A stretch of 64,000 nt of DNA from Bactericera cockerelli (lineage: Eukaryota > Arthropoda > Insecta > Hemiptera > Triozidae). The stretch spans positions 13,740,079-13,804,078 of the forward strand of contig CM044955.1 in the NCBI GenBank assembly GCA_024516035.1. The letters run 5' to 3'. Positions 9,101 to 17,900 of the stretch are shown one piece after another. Position 1 is the stretch's first letter. Every line of letters begins with the position of its first letter. The notes beneath the pieces are model-generated. The model did no database searches, had not been told where the DNA came from, and saw nothing but the letters and a program-made list of their open reading frames with translations. Position numbers and translations under genes: made by a program.

Positions 9101-11773
9101 CTGGTGGTCAAGTGAACTCAAGTGGTTAAGGCGCTAGTCTGGTAATCCAGGTAGCGTAGGGATCAGTTGGTTCGAATTCCACCTAGCGCATGAATTTTTC
9201 CTCATTAATTTGAATTTGTGACCACATTTATAATACTAAGACTCTGAGGGTTAGGTGGTAGAAAATTCTGTGAGCATTAACCTCGCCTAGTGGTTACCTT
9301 CTACTAAAGAGTGTTATTATTATTATGTTCTTATTAAAAACTAGACATCGCCCCATACTTTGCCGTGGGACATGGGACAAAAATGAAAATACGCCAGGTA
9401 TGGATGAAGCGCGGTTGATACGATCATAACTTTTTGGGCTCTTGATATATTCTTTTTAGATATTTAGCGTGACCAATATTGGGAGGGATTGATTCATATT
9501 TTTTTTTTTTTTTTTTTTTTTGATATTGTACCTGTTGATTATGGTGACTAAAATGGACAAACCTTAGATATATAACAGCTACACCACCGGCACCATTTAC
9601 ATTGTGTGCAATCTTGAGACCACTGTATCTCTGGCGCTATATCACGGAATGGATCTTTTGTCCCACCGGTGGTACAACCGGTCGTGTATGTGTTAAATTC
9701 AAAAGATTCAAACACATGAACCCTGCAGAATGAGGACCTAGCTCTAGTCTGTTCTAGGTTTGCCTTTACTGGTTAAATTTAATTTTTTTTTTTTTTTTTT
9801 TTTACTTTTTTTTTCTTCAAAATTTAAATATATATTATAGAACATTTCTTACATACTTTTTTTTCAAATATAGATCATATGTATTCCCCCAGCTATTTTT
9901 GGAGTAACTAGTTCTCAATACATCGATTTTTTTTCTGGATACTTATCTAATTACATATTTACCATATCTACATATACTGGGTCTCTTAGTGACAAGTCTG
10001 TGTGAGACATACAGTCTCACTTTAATATTTCTTTTCCTATGTGCTCTATCAAGTCTATGTGAGACTTACAGTCACACTTTCATATTTCTTTTCCTATGTG
10101 CTATATCAAGTCTGTGTGAGACATACAGTCTCACTTTAATATTTCTTTACCTATGTGCTATATTTTAAATGTAACTATGTAATGTATAAGAAATGTACAG
10201 TAAAACACATTATTATTATATATTTACCTATCTGAATTCTCCAGGTGGATATCTCACCAATCAGAACAGCGCTAATCTTCTCCGTGATGCTGTACTGAAT
10301 CTATGTGCTCAGATCAAACCAGAAGCTGTTGGTCTAGTAGATGCATTGGCACCCCCTGACTTCATTCTCAATTCTGCCTTGGGCAAATCCGATGGAAAGG
10401 TAAGGACTTGCGTTTCAGTTATCCTCGCGTGGATTAGTATTGTGTTTTTTATATAGTGTGAATTGATAGGAAATGGGAGAAGCCTAGACATTGGATCTTG
10501 GTGTCCAGACAATTCTGCCACCACCGTGAGATAGTTATAGGTATCTGTGCCTATCTTATAGTTATATGTATCTGTGCCTCCTATCTTATAGTTATAGGTA
10601 TCTGTGCCTAACTTTGGGACACCGATACATTAGCATAAAATCTCAATTTTTTCCATTTTAGAAGCCGTGTTTATATCTTTCATCTAGAAAGCATTAGGCT
10701 GGTATGCAGAGACGATTGTGTAATCCCTATAGGTTTCACTGTAGGGTGGTCCCGAGCTTGCTATAGGAAGCACTTCGACCTTAACAATTATTTTTTACCT
10801 CCTCATTTCTCGCAAGGTTATTGATAATACAAAACACACACAAATAGAAGCGTTCAAAATTCTCTTCTTTCAAGAGACATCTGAATGCGCATGGGCACAG
10901 GCGCTTGAAACAAACGTCTCTGCATAGTAAAATCAGCTGAAGGGACAAATGACCCAGGCATCCCTACAGTGAGGACTCTGCATACCACCCTTAGTGTCCA
11001 TGGTATAGTTGTAAAAAGTGGACTAGTGGACAGTAAATTAATTTGTAATGTATTTGTAATCATAGGAAATTACACCAGGTTTTTTAAAACTATATTTTGG
11101 CATTTGATGCTATTATGCAAAATACAAACGATGAGTTTGATAGCGAAATTCGTCTTGAATGTTTCAATATGAAAAACAATATGTTTCAAACTGGTTTCTT
11201 TTCTTGTCGATTTTAATTTCTAACACGTGTTGACACGTGTTGACTTAAGTTACATGTGTTGACACGATGGCCTTTTCTTATCTAGAACACACATCCAGAC
11301 AAGTTGGCGCAGCAGCTGCAATTGCATGCAGAAAGAAACATAATAAATACAGCGAAATATCATCGGACTTCATATTCTTAGGGCTTGCCTTGAAACATAT
11401 GGCCCCTTCTGCAAAGAAATGAAGGAGTTTGTTGACCATCTTGGCAACAAACTGATTGAAACATCTGGAGATAGCAGGGCCAAAGATTATTTATACCAAA
11501 AAAATTCGATGACTGTACAGAGGGGCAACGCTGCATGTGTGGAAGGAACCATGCCCCCCGTTGATGCATTCAACGAAATATTTATTTTATAAAAACATGT
11601 ATTTTAATTTCTTTCGTTTTTTTTTTCTTCTTACTAATCTTTTATTGATTCTCCCGCAGTTGTACGATAACCTACAAGCTGCTATCTACGCGAGTCCCGA
11701 TGTGTTTGCCCGGCCTGAGTGGTGGCAAGAAGTGGTCGACTGGAAAACCAGACATCCTCAGTGCAAACTGTGA
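1102..11773 (+). CDS. ACOX3: peroxisomal acyl-CoA oxidase, ACOX3-like (3' part; six exons)
   Basis: Acyl-CoA oxidases carry out the first, FAD-dependent and H2O2-producing step of peroxisomal beta-oxidation. Exons are 1102-1392, 2453-2673, 6547-6702, 8295-8427, 10245-10399 and 11660-11773 (TGA at 11771). All have AG/GT borders and the codon phases agree. They encode about 356 residues, roughly the C-terminal half of a family usually near 700 aa. Diagnostic signatures are CGGHGYLK at the end of exon 1, [15 protein letters not shown] in exon 2 and QQTSNWLL just after it. By family knowledge the Glu of TYEGDN (codon 2503-2505) is the catalytic base. [10 protein letters not shown] and RPEWWQEVV are typical of the ACOX3 branch. 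The protein ends HPQCKL; CKL is an acceptable PTS1 peroxisome-import signal. FAD/substrate-domain exons must lie before the window; none is visible in 1-1101. The exact paralogue (ACOX1 or ACOX3) is an inference. Confidence 0.93.
1436..1634 (+). repeat. family A SINE (tRNA-derived; reference copy)
   Basis: The head begins GTCCCGGTAGCTCAGTGGTA (A box) and contains GGGTTCGAAACCC (B box); the 5' GTCCCGG pairs with 3' CCGGGAC as in an acceptor stem. A shared ~125-bp body follows, running from ATGACAAGTTATCCTCC to GGGCAGTATAAATAAGGCGA, then an (ATT)n tail. Many copies with the same body exclude a functional tRNA gene. Confidence 0.88.
2166..2372 (+). repeat. family A SINE
   Basis: Full-length, with an (ATT)n tail running close to the next ACOX acceptor; one A-box difference (GCTAGGTCAGTGG). 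Confidence 0.85.
2453..2673 (+). CDS. ACOX3: ACOX exon with catalytic Glu motif
   Basis: Encodes [18 protein letters not shown] and then the QQTSNWLL segment. It ends on a codon boundary at CCCCAG|GTAGGA. A family A SINE ends about 80 bp upstream and the giant inverted repeat starts 36 bp downstream. Confidence 0.93.
2709..4364. repeat. 1.65-kb near-perfect palindrome (foldback element)
   Basis: The left arm (2709 to ~3412) and right arm (~3660-4364) are reverse complements with few differences. About 250 bp of less similar DNA lies between, itself weakly palindromic. Both tips are TACAGGGTGTCCCACC. ACAGGGTG-type subrepeats recur roughly every 100 bp in each arm. No transposase frame is visible. 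It lies in the ACOX intron, so the pre-mRNA could form a ~700-bp hairpin. Confidence 0.9.
4366..4680 (-). repeat. dispersed repeat R1
   Basis: Reverse complement of 47316-47640, about 43 kb away; shared stretches include AATAATGGATGAATTTAAGA and CAATTTGGTCC-like segments. Type unknown. Confidence 0.6.
4978..5113 (+). repeat. family A SINE body interrupted by a LINE
   Basis: The 3' part of a family A copy stops at CATTATAAAT and resumes after the poly(A) at ~6102 with AATAAATAATGCGATATTAT. The LINE therefore inserted into an older SINE, with a short A/T-rich target duplication. Confidence 0.65.
5114..6101 (+). pseudogene. 5'-truncated non-LTR retrotransposon (RT C-terminus) with poly(A)
   Basis: One frame ending TAG 5684-5686 encodes [36 protein letters not shown] and the C-terminal tail, typical of the end of a LINE reverse transcriptase ORF2. 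A ~390-bp 3' UTR with AATAAA near 6006 and a ~28-bp A-run follow. All upstream RT motifs are missing, so it cannot move by itself. Confidence 0.8.
6130..6255 (+). repeat. family A SINE body, headless
   Basis: Body and (ATT)n tail only, immediately after the interrupted copy; ends about 130 bp before the triplicated ACOX acceptor. Confidence 0.6.
6340..6562 (+). repeat. tandem triplication of an ACOX splice acceptor
   Basis: Three copies (spacing 86 and 78 bp) of TTTTTCAAATGTTTAACCCT through CCGTTGCAG and the first ~40 exon bases. The middle copy has an 8-bp deletion removing part of TACGAGTGG. Using the first or second acceptor leads to a stop in the third copy. Confidence 0.9.
6547..6702 (+). 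CDS. ACOX3: ACOX exon bounded by duplicated splice sites
   Basis: A 52-codon, phase-0 exon running from [15 protein letters not shown] to [13 protein letters not shown]. Its acceptor region occurs three times (AG ending at 6382, 6468 and 6546); only the third leads into the unique exon body without a stop. Its last 30-40 bp plus GTAAG recur 17 more times downstream. The first donor (6703) is the one that keeps frame with the next exon. The third copy encodes Ser where the first copy encodes Gly (VVLGMYEW). Confidence 0.9.
6663..7745 (+). repeat. tandem array of 18 exon-end/splice-donor units
   Basis: Copies of TCTGTCTATTGTCTACGCC-GAG|GTAAG end at 6702, 6752, 6802, 6852, 6902, 6952, 7002, 7052, 7102, 7152, 7202 (50-bp period), then 7276, 7352, 7426, 7500, 7574, 7648, 7722 (74-76 bp). 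The longer unit adds ATTTCCATTGACCAG before GTCTAC, so each of those seven copies is a 39-bp, phase-0 unit ([13 protein letters not shown]) bracketed by AG and GT. The copies are nearly identical, implying recent amplification. Confidence 0.93.
7850..7947 (+). repeat. retroposon 3' tail fragment
   Basis: Ends AATAAAGGCTACATTACATT, resembling a LINE 3' end with a short tandem tail; weakly supported. Confidence 0.35.
7948..8128 (-). repeat. family B SINE, head-truncated
   Basis: The reverse body (ACTCTTTAGTAAAAGG to CCTCTGAGTCTTATT) and part of the head (CACTGGGTGGGATTCGAACC) are present; it lies in the ACOX intron. Confidence 0.75.
8295..8427 (+). CDS. ACOX3: ACOX exon, [12 protein letters not shown]
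   Basis: Starts on a codon boundary after TTTTTCTACAG and encodes [12 protein letters not shown] through [13 protein letters not shown], ending one base into a Gly codon. A decayed copy of its acceptor and first bases lies upstream near 8205-8232 and runs into a stop. Confidence 0.9.
8870..8935 (+). repeat. family B SINE head fragment
   Basis: GTGCACTGGTAGTCAAGTGG followed by AACGCGCTTGTCTGG, ending directly in (TAA)n; it lacks the B box and body. Confidence 0.55.
9095..9325 (+). repeat. family B SINE (tRNA-derived; reference description)
   Basis: The head, of the type GTGCACTGGTAGTCAAGTGG...GGTTCGAATCCCACC, has a long variable arm (GGTAGCGTAGGGATCCGTTG), like a class II tRNA. The body runs GCATGAATTTTTCCTCATTA to GGTTACCTTCCACTAAAGAG with an (ATT)n tail. 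This copy carries a small GAACTCAAGTG insertion in the head. Confidence 0.82.
9326..9990. other. intronic DNA with poly(T) runs and a decayed TIR fragment
   Basis: T-runs lie at ~9500-9522 and ~9781-9803. CCACCGGTGGTACAACCGG at 9665-9683 followed by TGTGTTAA at ~9690 resembles one end of the TTAA-flanked element at 12149. No coding signal. Confidence 0.4.
9991..10163 (+). repeat. 57-bp tandem repeat, about 2.9 copies
   Basis: The unit is AAGTCTGTGTGAGACATACA plus GTCTCACTTTAATATTTC...; AGTGTGAGAC/GTCTCACT halves are self-complementary. Located just upstream of an ACOX exon. Confidence 0.8.
10245..10399 (+). CDS. ACOX3: ACOX exon, [17 protein letters not shown]
   Basis: Completes the split Gly codon and encodes the C-terminal oxidase helix region ([19 protein letters not shown], then [15 protein letters not shown]). 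It ends in phase 0 at AAAG|GTAAGG. Confidence 0.9.
10545..10612 (+). repeat. short tandem repeat, three copies
   Basis: TTATAGTTATAGGTATCTGT recurs at 26-28 bp spacing, after the ACOX donor at 10400. Confidence 0.7.
10613..11283. other. intron sequence, nothing recognised
   Basis: A unique-looking stretch in the last ACOX intron; the small open frames lack similarity and splice context. ACACGTGTTGAC is repeated near 11224-11265. Confidence 0.4.
11284..11580 (+). pseudogene. broken coding fragment, probably of a mobile element
   Basis: Within the last oxidase intron, shifting frames read [20 protein letters not shown], then [20 protein letters not shown] and [20 protein letters not shown]. 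The pieces look protein-like but need frame changes, so this is a decayed coding copy. I do not recognise it with confidence; a transposon-encoded protein is my best guess. Confidence 0.4.
11660..11773 (+). CDS. ACOX3: ACOX terminal exon with PTS1 (CKL) and stop
   Basis: Begins after TCTCCCGCAG with [19 protein letters not shown] and ends HPQCKL-stop. The last ~28 coding bases, including the TGA, are the first unit of a 33-bp minisatellite that continues into the 3' UTR. Confidence 0.9.
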   Translation: MYDNLQAAIYASPDVFARPEWWQEVVDWKTRHPQCKL

Positions 11774-12090
11774 AGCAAAACCAGACATCCTCAGTGCAAA
11801 CTGTGAAGCAAAACCAGACATCCTCAGTGCAAACTGTGAAGCAAAACCAGACATCCTCAGTGCAAACTGTGAAGCAAAACCAGACATCCTCAGTGCAAAC
11901 TGTGAAGCAAAACCAGACATCCTCAGTGCAAACTGTAGAGCAAAACCAGACATCCTCAGTGCAAACTGTGAAGCAAAACCAGAAATCCTTAGTGCAAACT
12001 GTGAAGCAAAACCAGACATCCTCAGTGCAAACTGTGAAGCAAAACCTGACATCCTCAGTGCAAACTGTGAAGCAAAACCAGACATCCCGG
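11745..12090 (+). repeat. 33-bp minisatellite over the ACOX stop codon
   Basis: About 10.5 units of AAACCAGACATCCTCAGTGC plus AAACTGTGAAGCA. Because 33 is a multiple of three, the ACOX codons HPQCKL and its TGA recur in frame in every unit, while two other forward frames and one reverse frame stay open. Only the first unit is translated in the ordinary reading. Confidence 0.92.
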
Positions 12091-12148
12091 AACCGTAAGG
12101 ATGGCTCTTTTTACACTTAGGTAAAAACATGTTATGTTTTAGGAGAAC

Positions 12149-12306
12149 TTAACACTTAGACGACCGGGTGTACCACCGGTGGTACACGCACGTTCGTACG
12201 GAATGGACCGGGTGTACCACCGGTGGTACACAATGTCGGAGAGCCGTATTATCGCCGGTCCCACAAGAGAATTCACGAAAAACCATGCCGGTCGTCTAAG
12301 TGTTAA
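12149..12306. mobile_element. piggyBac-like MITE (TTAA target, 15-bp TIRs)
   Basis: TTAA at both ends (12149-12152, 12303-12306) and perfect terminal repeats CACTTAGACGACCGG / CCGGTCGTCTAAGTG. The inner palindrome TGTACCACCGGTGGTACA occurs twice. At 150 bp it is non-autonomous. Family by TTAA and TIR layout only. Confidence 0.8.
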
Positions 12307-13146
12307 AGTTGGCGCTTCAGTTTTAAAAACACTGGGAGATTCAATTACCACCAAAAGGAAAGTGTTTTGCTTCTTCTTGTTCGATTTGCTTTTTTTTATA
12401 TATATACTGCGTTTACACCTGATACAATTGTGTAACTGATTGATCAGGCAATTAATAATGCAGTGCTTTCTCTTCTTCAAAGTTTCTCCATTCAAACAAA
12501 ATTTCATTTTTCATACATATCATTTTATTTTTTTATGACATACATAGAATTGAACATATTGACATTCCATTATTTTACTACACTTTCGTTTTCATTACAA
12601 TGTATTTATGATTTGTTGCGTTATCTACAGAATATTTTTTCATAATATGTATATCTATAAAATATATTATGAAACTAAAATATATTTAAGTTGTAGAAAA
12701 AAGAAATGGAATCACCCAAAATATTATCATCAATATTTTCTGTCTATTTTTTTGTTGAAAAATTCAAATACGTACTGTAAATAATTGAATTAATATTACA
12801 TATTTCGGGGTATGGGTTTAATTAGGGAACAATATACAAAACATTTATTTTATAAGTACCTGAATAAAATAGTTTATACACGTTTTGAAATCATTTTTTG
12901 TTATATTAACCATTGCAAAATTTTAATTGTTATATTTAAATTTATCTAATTATTATATAATAATTTATATTTACTGTTAAATGGATTGCCTATGCATTTA
13001 TACTTTCTCTCCTTTACAATACACATTAATAGTTTTTTTTGGGGTACTTGTTGTTATTACATTCAAGTACCTACGTTAGGTCAGCTTTACCCAAATTCTG
13101 TCCATAATCTTCTGAGGGGTCCAGAGATCTTGTGGTAAAGAGCGCA
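12307..13146. other. AT-rich gene-free stretch
   Basis: Between the ACOX 3' repeat and a family A SINE. Very AT-rich, with several AATAAA-like words near 12860; nothing coding. The ACOX 3' UTR end may lie here but cannot be placed. Confidence 0.5.
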
Positions 13147-13325
13147 CAATAATAATAATAATTTCGCCTTATTTATACTGCCCGATTAGGACTATTAAGT
13201 TCCACTATGGTAAAAATCCCAAATGGGAGGATAACTTGTCATGTCCCGGCTGGGTTTCGAACCCGCGACCTCTGGAATCTCTGGATTCACAGAGTGCCGC
13301 CTTTACCACTGAGCTACCGGGCTCG
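13147..13325 (-). repeat. family A SINE
   Basis: Full reverse copy with a shortened body; (AAT)n is at the left edge. Confidence 0.85.
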
Positions 13326-13449
13326 CTTGATGGCACATTTTTTTTTTTAATTTATTTATTTACAAGACAATAATAAGACAATGTACATTTTATCTGGTAC
13401 CTATCCCTTGAGATTGAACCCAGCAGTTGAATTAAAGTTGTAGTTTTAG

Positions 13450-13708
13450 CCAGCGTCGATGGCATGTTGAATACACCGGTTCCCTTCAGAACACCGAAGT
13501 TAAGCGACATCCAGCGAGGTTAAGACTTGGATGGGTGACCATTCAAATTCTAATTCTCGTGACGCTGGCTTTTCCCGGCCCCACTCAGGCTGGGTGAGGT
13601 CAATGTGAGTAGCAGGTTTGTGAGTTTCCTGCGAATGGAGGGTAAAACCCCCGTCGTGATATGACCATGGCAGTTGAAAGCGACGTTAAAACCCCACTTT
13701 AAAAAAAA
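13450..13708 (+). repeat. family F SINE: 5S rRNA-derived (SINE3 type)
   Basis: The head GCCAGCGTCGATGGCATGTT... keeps 5S rRNA hallmarks in order: GAATACACCGGTTC, CACCGAAGTTAAGCGAC, CCAGCGAGGTTAAGACTTGG and ATGGGTGACC. These include the internal A- and C-box promoter region. A ~140-bp non-5S body (CCCACTCAGGCTGGGTGAGG, AATGGAGGGTAAAACCCCCG) and an A-run follow. Confidence 0.85.
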
Positions 13709-13830
13709 AAAAAGTTGTAGTTTTTTAAAATTATGACAAGGATAATGGCGAATAAAATTTTCAAATAATTCGCTTGAAATGTTGTCTGATTATACCAGTC
13801 AATGTCTGTCTTTTATTTATTTATTCACAG

Positions 13831-13928
13831 TGTTGAGCACATCACAAGTTTGCTAGCTGCGCCCATCCACCGTGAATGGTTTTCGCCAACTGTTGGTTGG
13901 GCCCTAATGGCTTTGTATTACCTGTTGG
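13831..13928 (+). CDS. orphan candidate exon, hydrophobic end
   Basis: A 98-bp open segment with strong splice signals: a T-rich tract ending TTATTCACAG, and GTAAGTAAT after it. After one leading base it reads VEHITSLLAAPIHREWFSP and TVGWALMALYYLLG, a possible membrane segment. No neighbour exon was found, and it lies between the oxidase stop and the elongase terminal exon. If not spliced, the frame closes two codons later (LLGK-stop). Could be an exon of an unrecognised gene or chance. Confidence 0.35.
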
Positions 13929-14558
13929 GTAAGTAATCTGGCATCTTAATATATTCCAACCTTTCAGAAAGATTAATACATAATAAGAAAAAGACATTTC
14001 TTTTAAACAAAATTATGTTATAAATACTTTATTTCACATTGAGAAAAGTAAAATTAGTGGGTATTTATGTACTTAACACTTATCTACATAACATTATTCT
14101 ATGATTGAAATAATTCGTGAGGCTTAATTAAGCCTGGAATAAATCACGCGAAGACCGAAGTGTTGGAAAAAAAATCTAACACCCCTTTGCACTTTCCTTA
14201 TCCTATAATAAGGAAAGTATTATATTTCTTGGGTTCTTCGATCTTTCTTCCTAAATCTTCCTCTCTGACCAAAGAACAAAATACTCAAAATAGAAGAGTT
14301 TTTGTTTGTCCGAATTCGAATCTGGGTCATTTGTTATAATCGTTAAACGACAGATTAAAGTAACTATTTACGGATTCTCGTAAATAGCGAATCCATTAGT
14401 AGCTCTAGCCCAGGTATCAGTATGTTGGGTAAATTTCACATGTGCTTGGACCCAACCAACCAGTTAGCTGGACCAAGATAATCCATTATATATTTGCAGG
14501 CCTTTCTGAGAGCGCAAGGCATTGTTTCATAATAAATGACACAAATATAAGGGCCACA

Positions 14559-14860
14559 TTAGGAAACAGAATTAAAGTTAAGAGCTAAGCCAGACGTGCC
14601 CTCAAGTCGGAGTTTCAACCAATCACAGCGCACTATAGCCCGAGTGAGGAACAGTGTCCACTTAGATTAAATCTTATCCTGTTTTATAATTCGGCCCTAT
14701 GACTGAAGACCTTGTCCTAAAGATCGCTTTCAACTCTTCTTTCCTCACACTATAACCTGAGTGACGGACAGTGTCCCCTTAGATTAAATCTCTTCCTGTT
14801 TTATAATTCGGCCCTATTACTGAAGACCTTGTCCTAAAGATCGCTTTCAACTCTCTTTTC
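14559..14860. repeat. MITE family M1 copy and tandem duplication in elongase 3' flank
   Basis: AAACAGAATTAAAGTTAAG... to CCTGTTTTATAATTCGGCCC resembles elements at 16810-16965 and 57283-57365. The following GACTGAAGACCTTGTCCTAA segment and CCTGTTTTATAATTCGGCCC recur about 118 bp later. This lies directly 3' of the elongase stop (- strand) and may be its 3' UTR. Confidence 0.55.
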
Positions 14861-14935
14861 CTCTGGGCGTCTCGCTGCTGCGTGTGGGGCCGCTTCAGAC
14901 AGTGCGTCCAATGCTTTAGTTTCATTGTTGAAGTT

Positions 14936-17900
14936 TTAAGCAACTTTGTTTTTAAGGGCAACCTTGTCTGACTTTATGTACGAGTGATAGTAAAAGTTGA
15001 GGAACATTAAAATCATCATTGTGCCTTGATACAGGCCGAAGTAAGTCAGGGGGCGGGAGTGATCGCAGTTCCAGATGAGGATGCACACTTGTTGAGCCAT
15101 GAAGACGAGGAACTGAATCTGAAACGAGGAACAAAGTTATTGAAAATTCATGTACTGGGTGGGATTCGAACAAACGGATCCCTACGCCACCTGGATTACC
15201 AGAATAGCGCGTTAACCACTTGACTACCTGTACTTTCTCTCGATTAAGATAAATGGGTCTCATCTCTTCAGCATTGAGACCAAGTCGTATTATTTAAGTA
15301 GTCAAAATCCCAATTGGGAGGATAATTTATCATGCTAAGGCTAGGTTTCTAAATCCGCGAACTCTAGAATACCAGGCTGATGCCTTGACTATCCCCATAG
15401 TCTAGTTATTTATAAACAATTTAAAAAACGCTTGCATACGAGTCTGCAACCATTGGGACATTTTCATCTTTTTTTTTGGTTATGTGCCAGAGCAAAGACA
15501 TGAAAATGTCAACAATTTAATATTTCGTTACATGATTTCGTCACATAATTTCGTTACATAATTTCGTCACATAATTTCGTTACATAATTTCGTTACATAA
15601 TTTTGGTTATGTGCCAGAGCAAAGACATGAAAATGTCAAAAAGTCTGCTCATTTTTCATTATAATAACACTCTTTAGTGGAAGGTACCACCAGGCGAGGT
15701 TAATGCTTAAAGCATTTTCTACCACCTTACCCTCAGAGTTTTATTATTATGTGGTCACAAACTCAAATGAATGAGGAAAAATTCATGCACAGGATTCGAA
15801 CCAACGGATCCCTACGCTATCTGGATTACCAGACTAGCGCGTTAACCACTTCACTACGAGTGCACATGTTCATTAATAGAACAGCCCCCGTGGCGTAACG
15901 GCTGTGACTACTGCCCGGAATCCAGAGATCCCGAGTTCGATTCCCAGTTGGAGCAGACTTTTCACACACAAAATTCTAATCCCTCCGAACACGTGAGGCT
16001 GGTATTTCTGGGTCAGTCTAGTTGAAGTTAATGTGGGTAGCAGGTACATCCTGACTATATCAAATAAGGACGTTAAAACTAAATAGAATCAATAGGTGAG
16101 GTTAATGTGGGTAGCCGGTTTGTGAGTTTCCTCCGAATAGAGGGTAACATCCCCGTCGTGATGAGACCATGTTGTTGAAAACGACTTCAAACCCAAATTT
16201 AATATAAAAAAAGACATCACAAGATACAACACGGAAGCTGGCAGCCATACCATGCCAACTGTGGAAATTTTGTCTGCGAAAATTCCCCTGTTTGGAATTC
16301 GAATCCGCAACCTCTAGCAAAAGTTGCTCTCCTATGACTCACCAGTTGCAGCCGGGTGATGTACCTCTTCCACCAGAGATACTTCTGGACCTCAGGACCC
16401 AGGGCTGACAGGAAGTAGTAGCTGTACAGGATCACGTGACCCACCGAGTTCATGAAGCCGATGTAGATAGCCGACTCATCTGCCGGTTGAAAATCATATA
16501 TGTAGGGAAACATTATTGTACAAATTCGATTAAGTTTTATGTACATTAAGACTATATACATCATCATAAGGTGGCGTCATCGTGAACGATGGTAGCCAGA
16601 CAGTGGAGGAATGACCCGGCACCTCTACCACTGTCTTTACAAGGAGGCTAATAATTGACAAGGGCCCCCAGAACCAAGCCAATGCTGGTCTACTCCCTGT
16701 TACAAGGAATATTTACAATTTACAGAAACAAAATTTGATCAAGGCTAGTACTAATGCCAACGGCATTCTCTTTCATATTAAATATTATGTAATTGAGTAG
16801 AATGCCACAACAAGGGGCGAATCATAAAACAGAATTAAATTTAAGATAAGCCAGACTGTCCCTCATCTCGGGCTATAGTGAGCTGAGATTAGTTCAAACT
16901 CCGACTAAAGGGTGTGTCTGGCTTATCTAAATTTGAATTCTCTTATAATTTGGAATTTTGGACCTAATTAAGTTACCTGAGTATCATCTTAGTCTGGAAT
17001 TGGGAAAAGGCTAAGTGAAGTAGGGCAAAGAAGATACCCATTAGGATCTGCTTTCAATTGCTATAAGAAACGCAATAAAACTACTTTTTTATTAATTCAG
17101 AAAACATTTGGGGGCATTTTGGATTTTTTAAGACTTTTGCGTGAATGGAAGTTTTTTTTCGCTGAAAAGTACTATCCTAACCAGACACAACTTCTTCGTA
17201 ATTTCAAACAGTTTCAACTAGGTTGTGATCATATTGTTTTGTGGTTATCACTTTCGTGATATTACAACTACTCAAACTCGCTTTACTAAATCTACGCTGA
17301 AACCGGGACTTGAACCACCAATCTCCAGGTTACAAGTCTGCCGCCTTATCGATCAAGCTACTGAGGACGGTTCAACTAGGTACAGATAGTAACTAATAGG
17401 TATAGAAACCGACCTCAGTAGCTTGATCGATAAGGCGGCGGACTTGTAACCTGGAGGTCGGTGGTTCAAGTCCCGGTTTCAGCGTGGATTGAGTAAAGCG
17501 AGCTTGAGTAGTTGTGATATCACCAAAGTGATTAACACAAATATGATAACTTTTTTTTAATAGGTATAAAAGAATTTGATGTAAGAAGTTACAATATAAT
17601 TTCCTGAAACTTAGATATTATTTATCTAAATACATCGAACTAACCTCGAATAAACTTGAGGAAAATCCAACTTGTGGGAAGCATTGTGCTGTGATGATAC
17701 ACATGAAGAAATGTGATTTGAGACTTCTTCTTTTTAAGCACGAAGAACACCTGAAAAGGACATAATTATAGATAAGGAACATTGGTCGAGAACTGAAGTT
17801 AAGTGCACTGTTAGTCAAGTGGTTAACGCGCTAGTCTGGTAATCCAGGTAGCGTAGGGATCCGTTAATTGGTTCGAATCCCACCTAGTGCACGAATTTTT

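Noticed and set aside
11672..12130. Reverse-strand 152-codon frame ([11 protein letters not shown] repeats) and two forward repeat frames
   Set aside because: They are by-products of a 33-bp unit, divisible by three, over the ACOX stop region.
12139..12507. Reverse 122-codon frame
   Set aside because: Overlaps the TTAA MITE and AT-rich DNA; no family likeness.
13450..13570. A 5S rRNA gene
   Set aside because: The 5S-like part is diverged and fused to a repeated body with an A-tail, and many similar copies exist.
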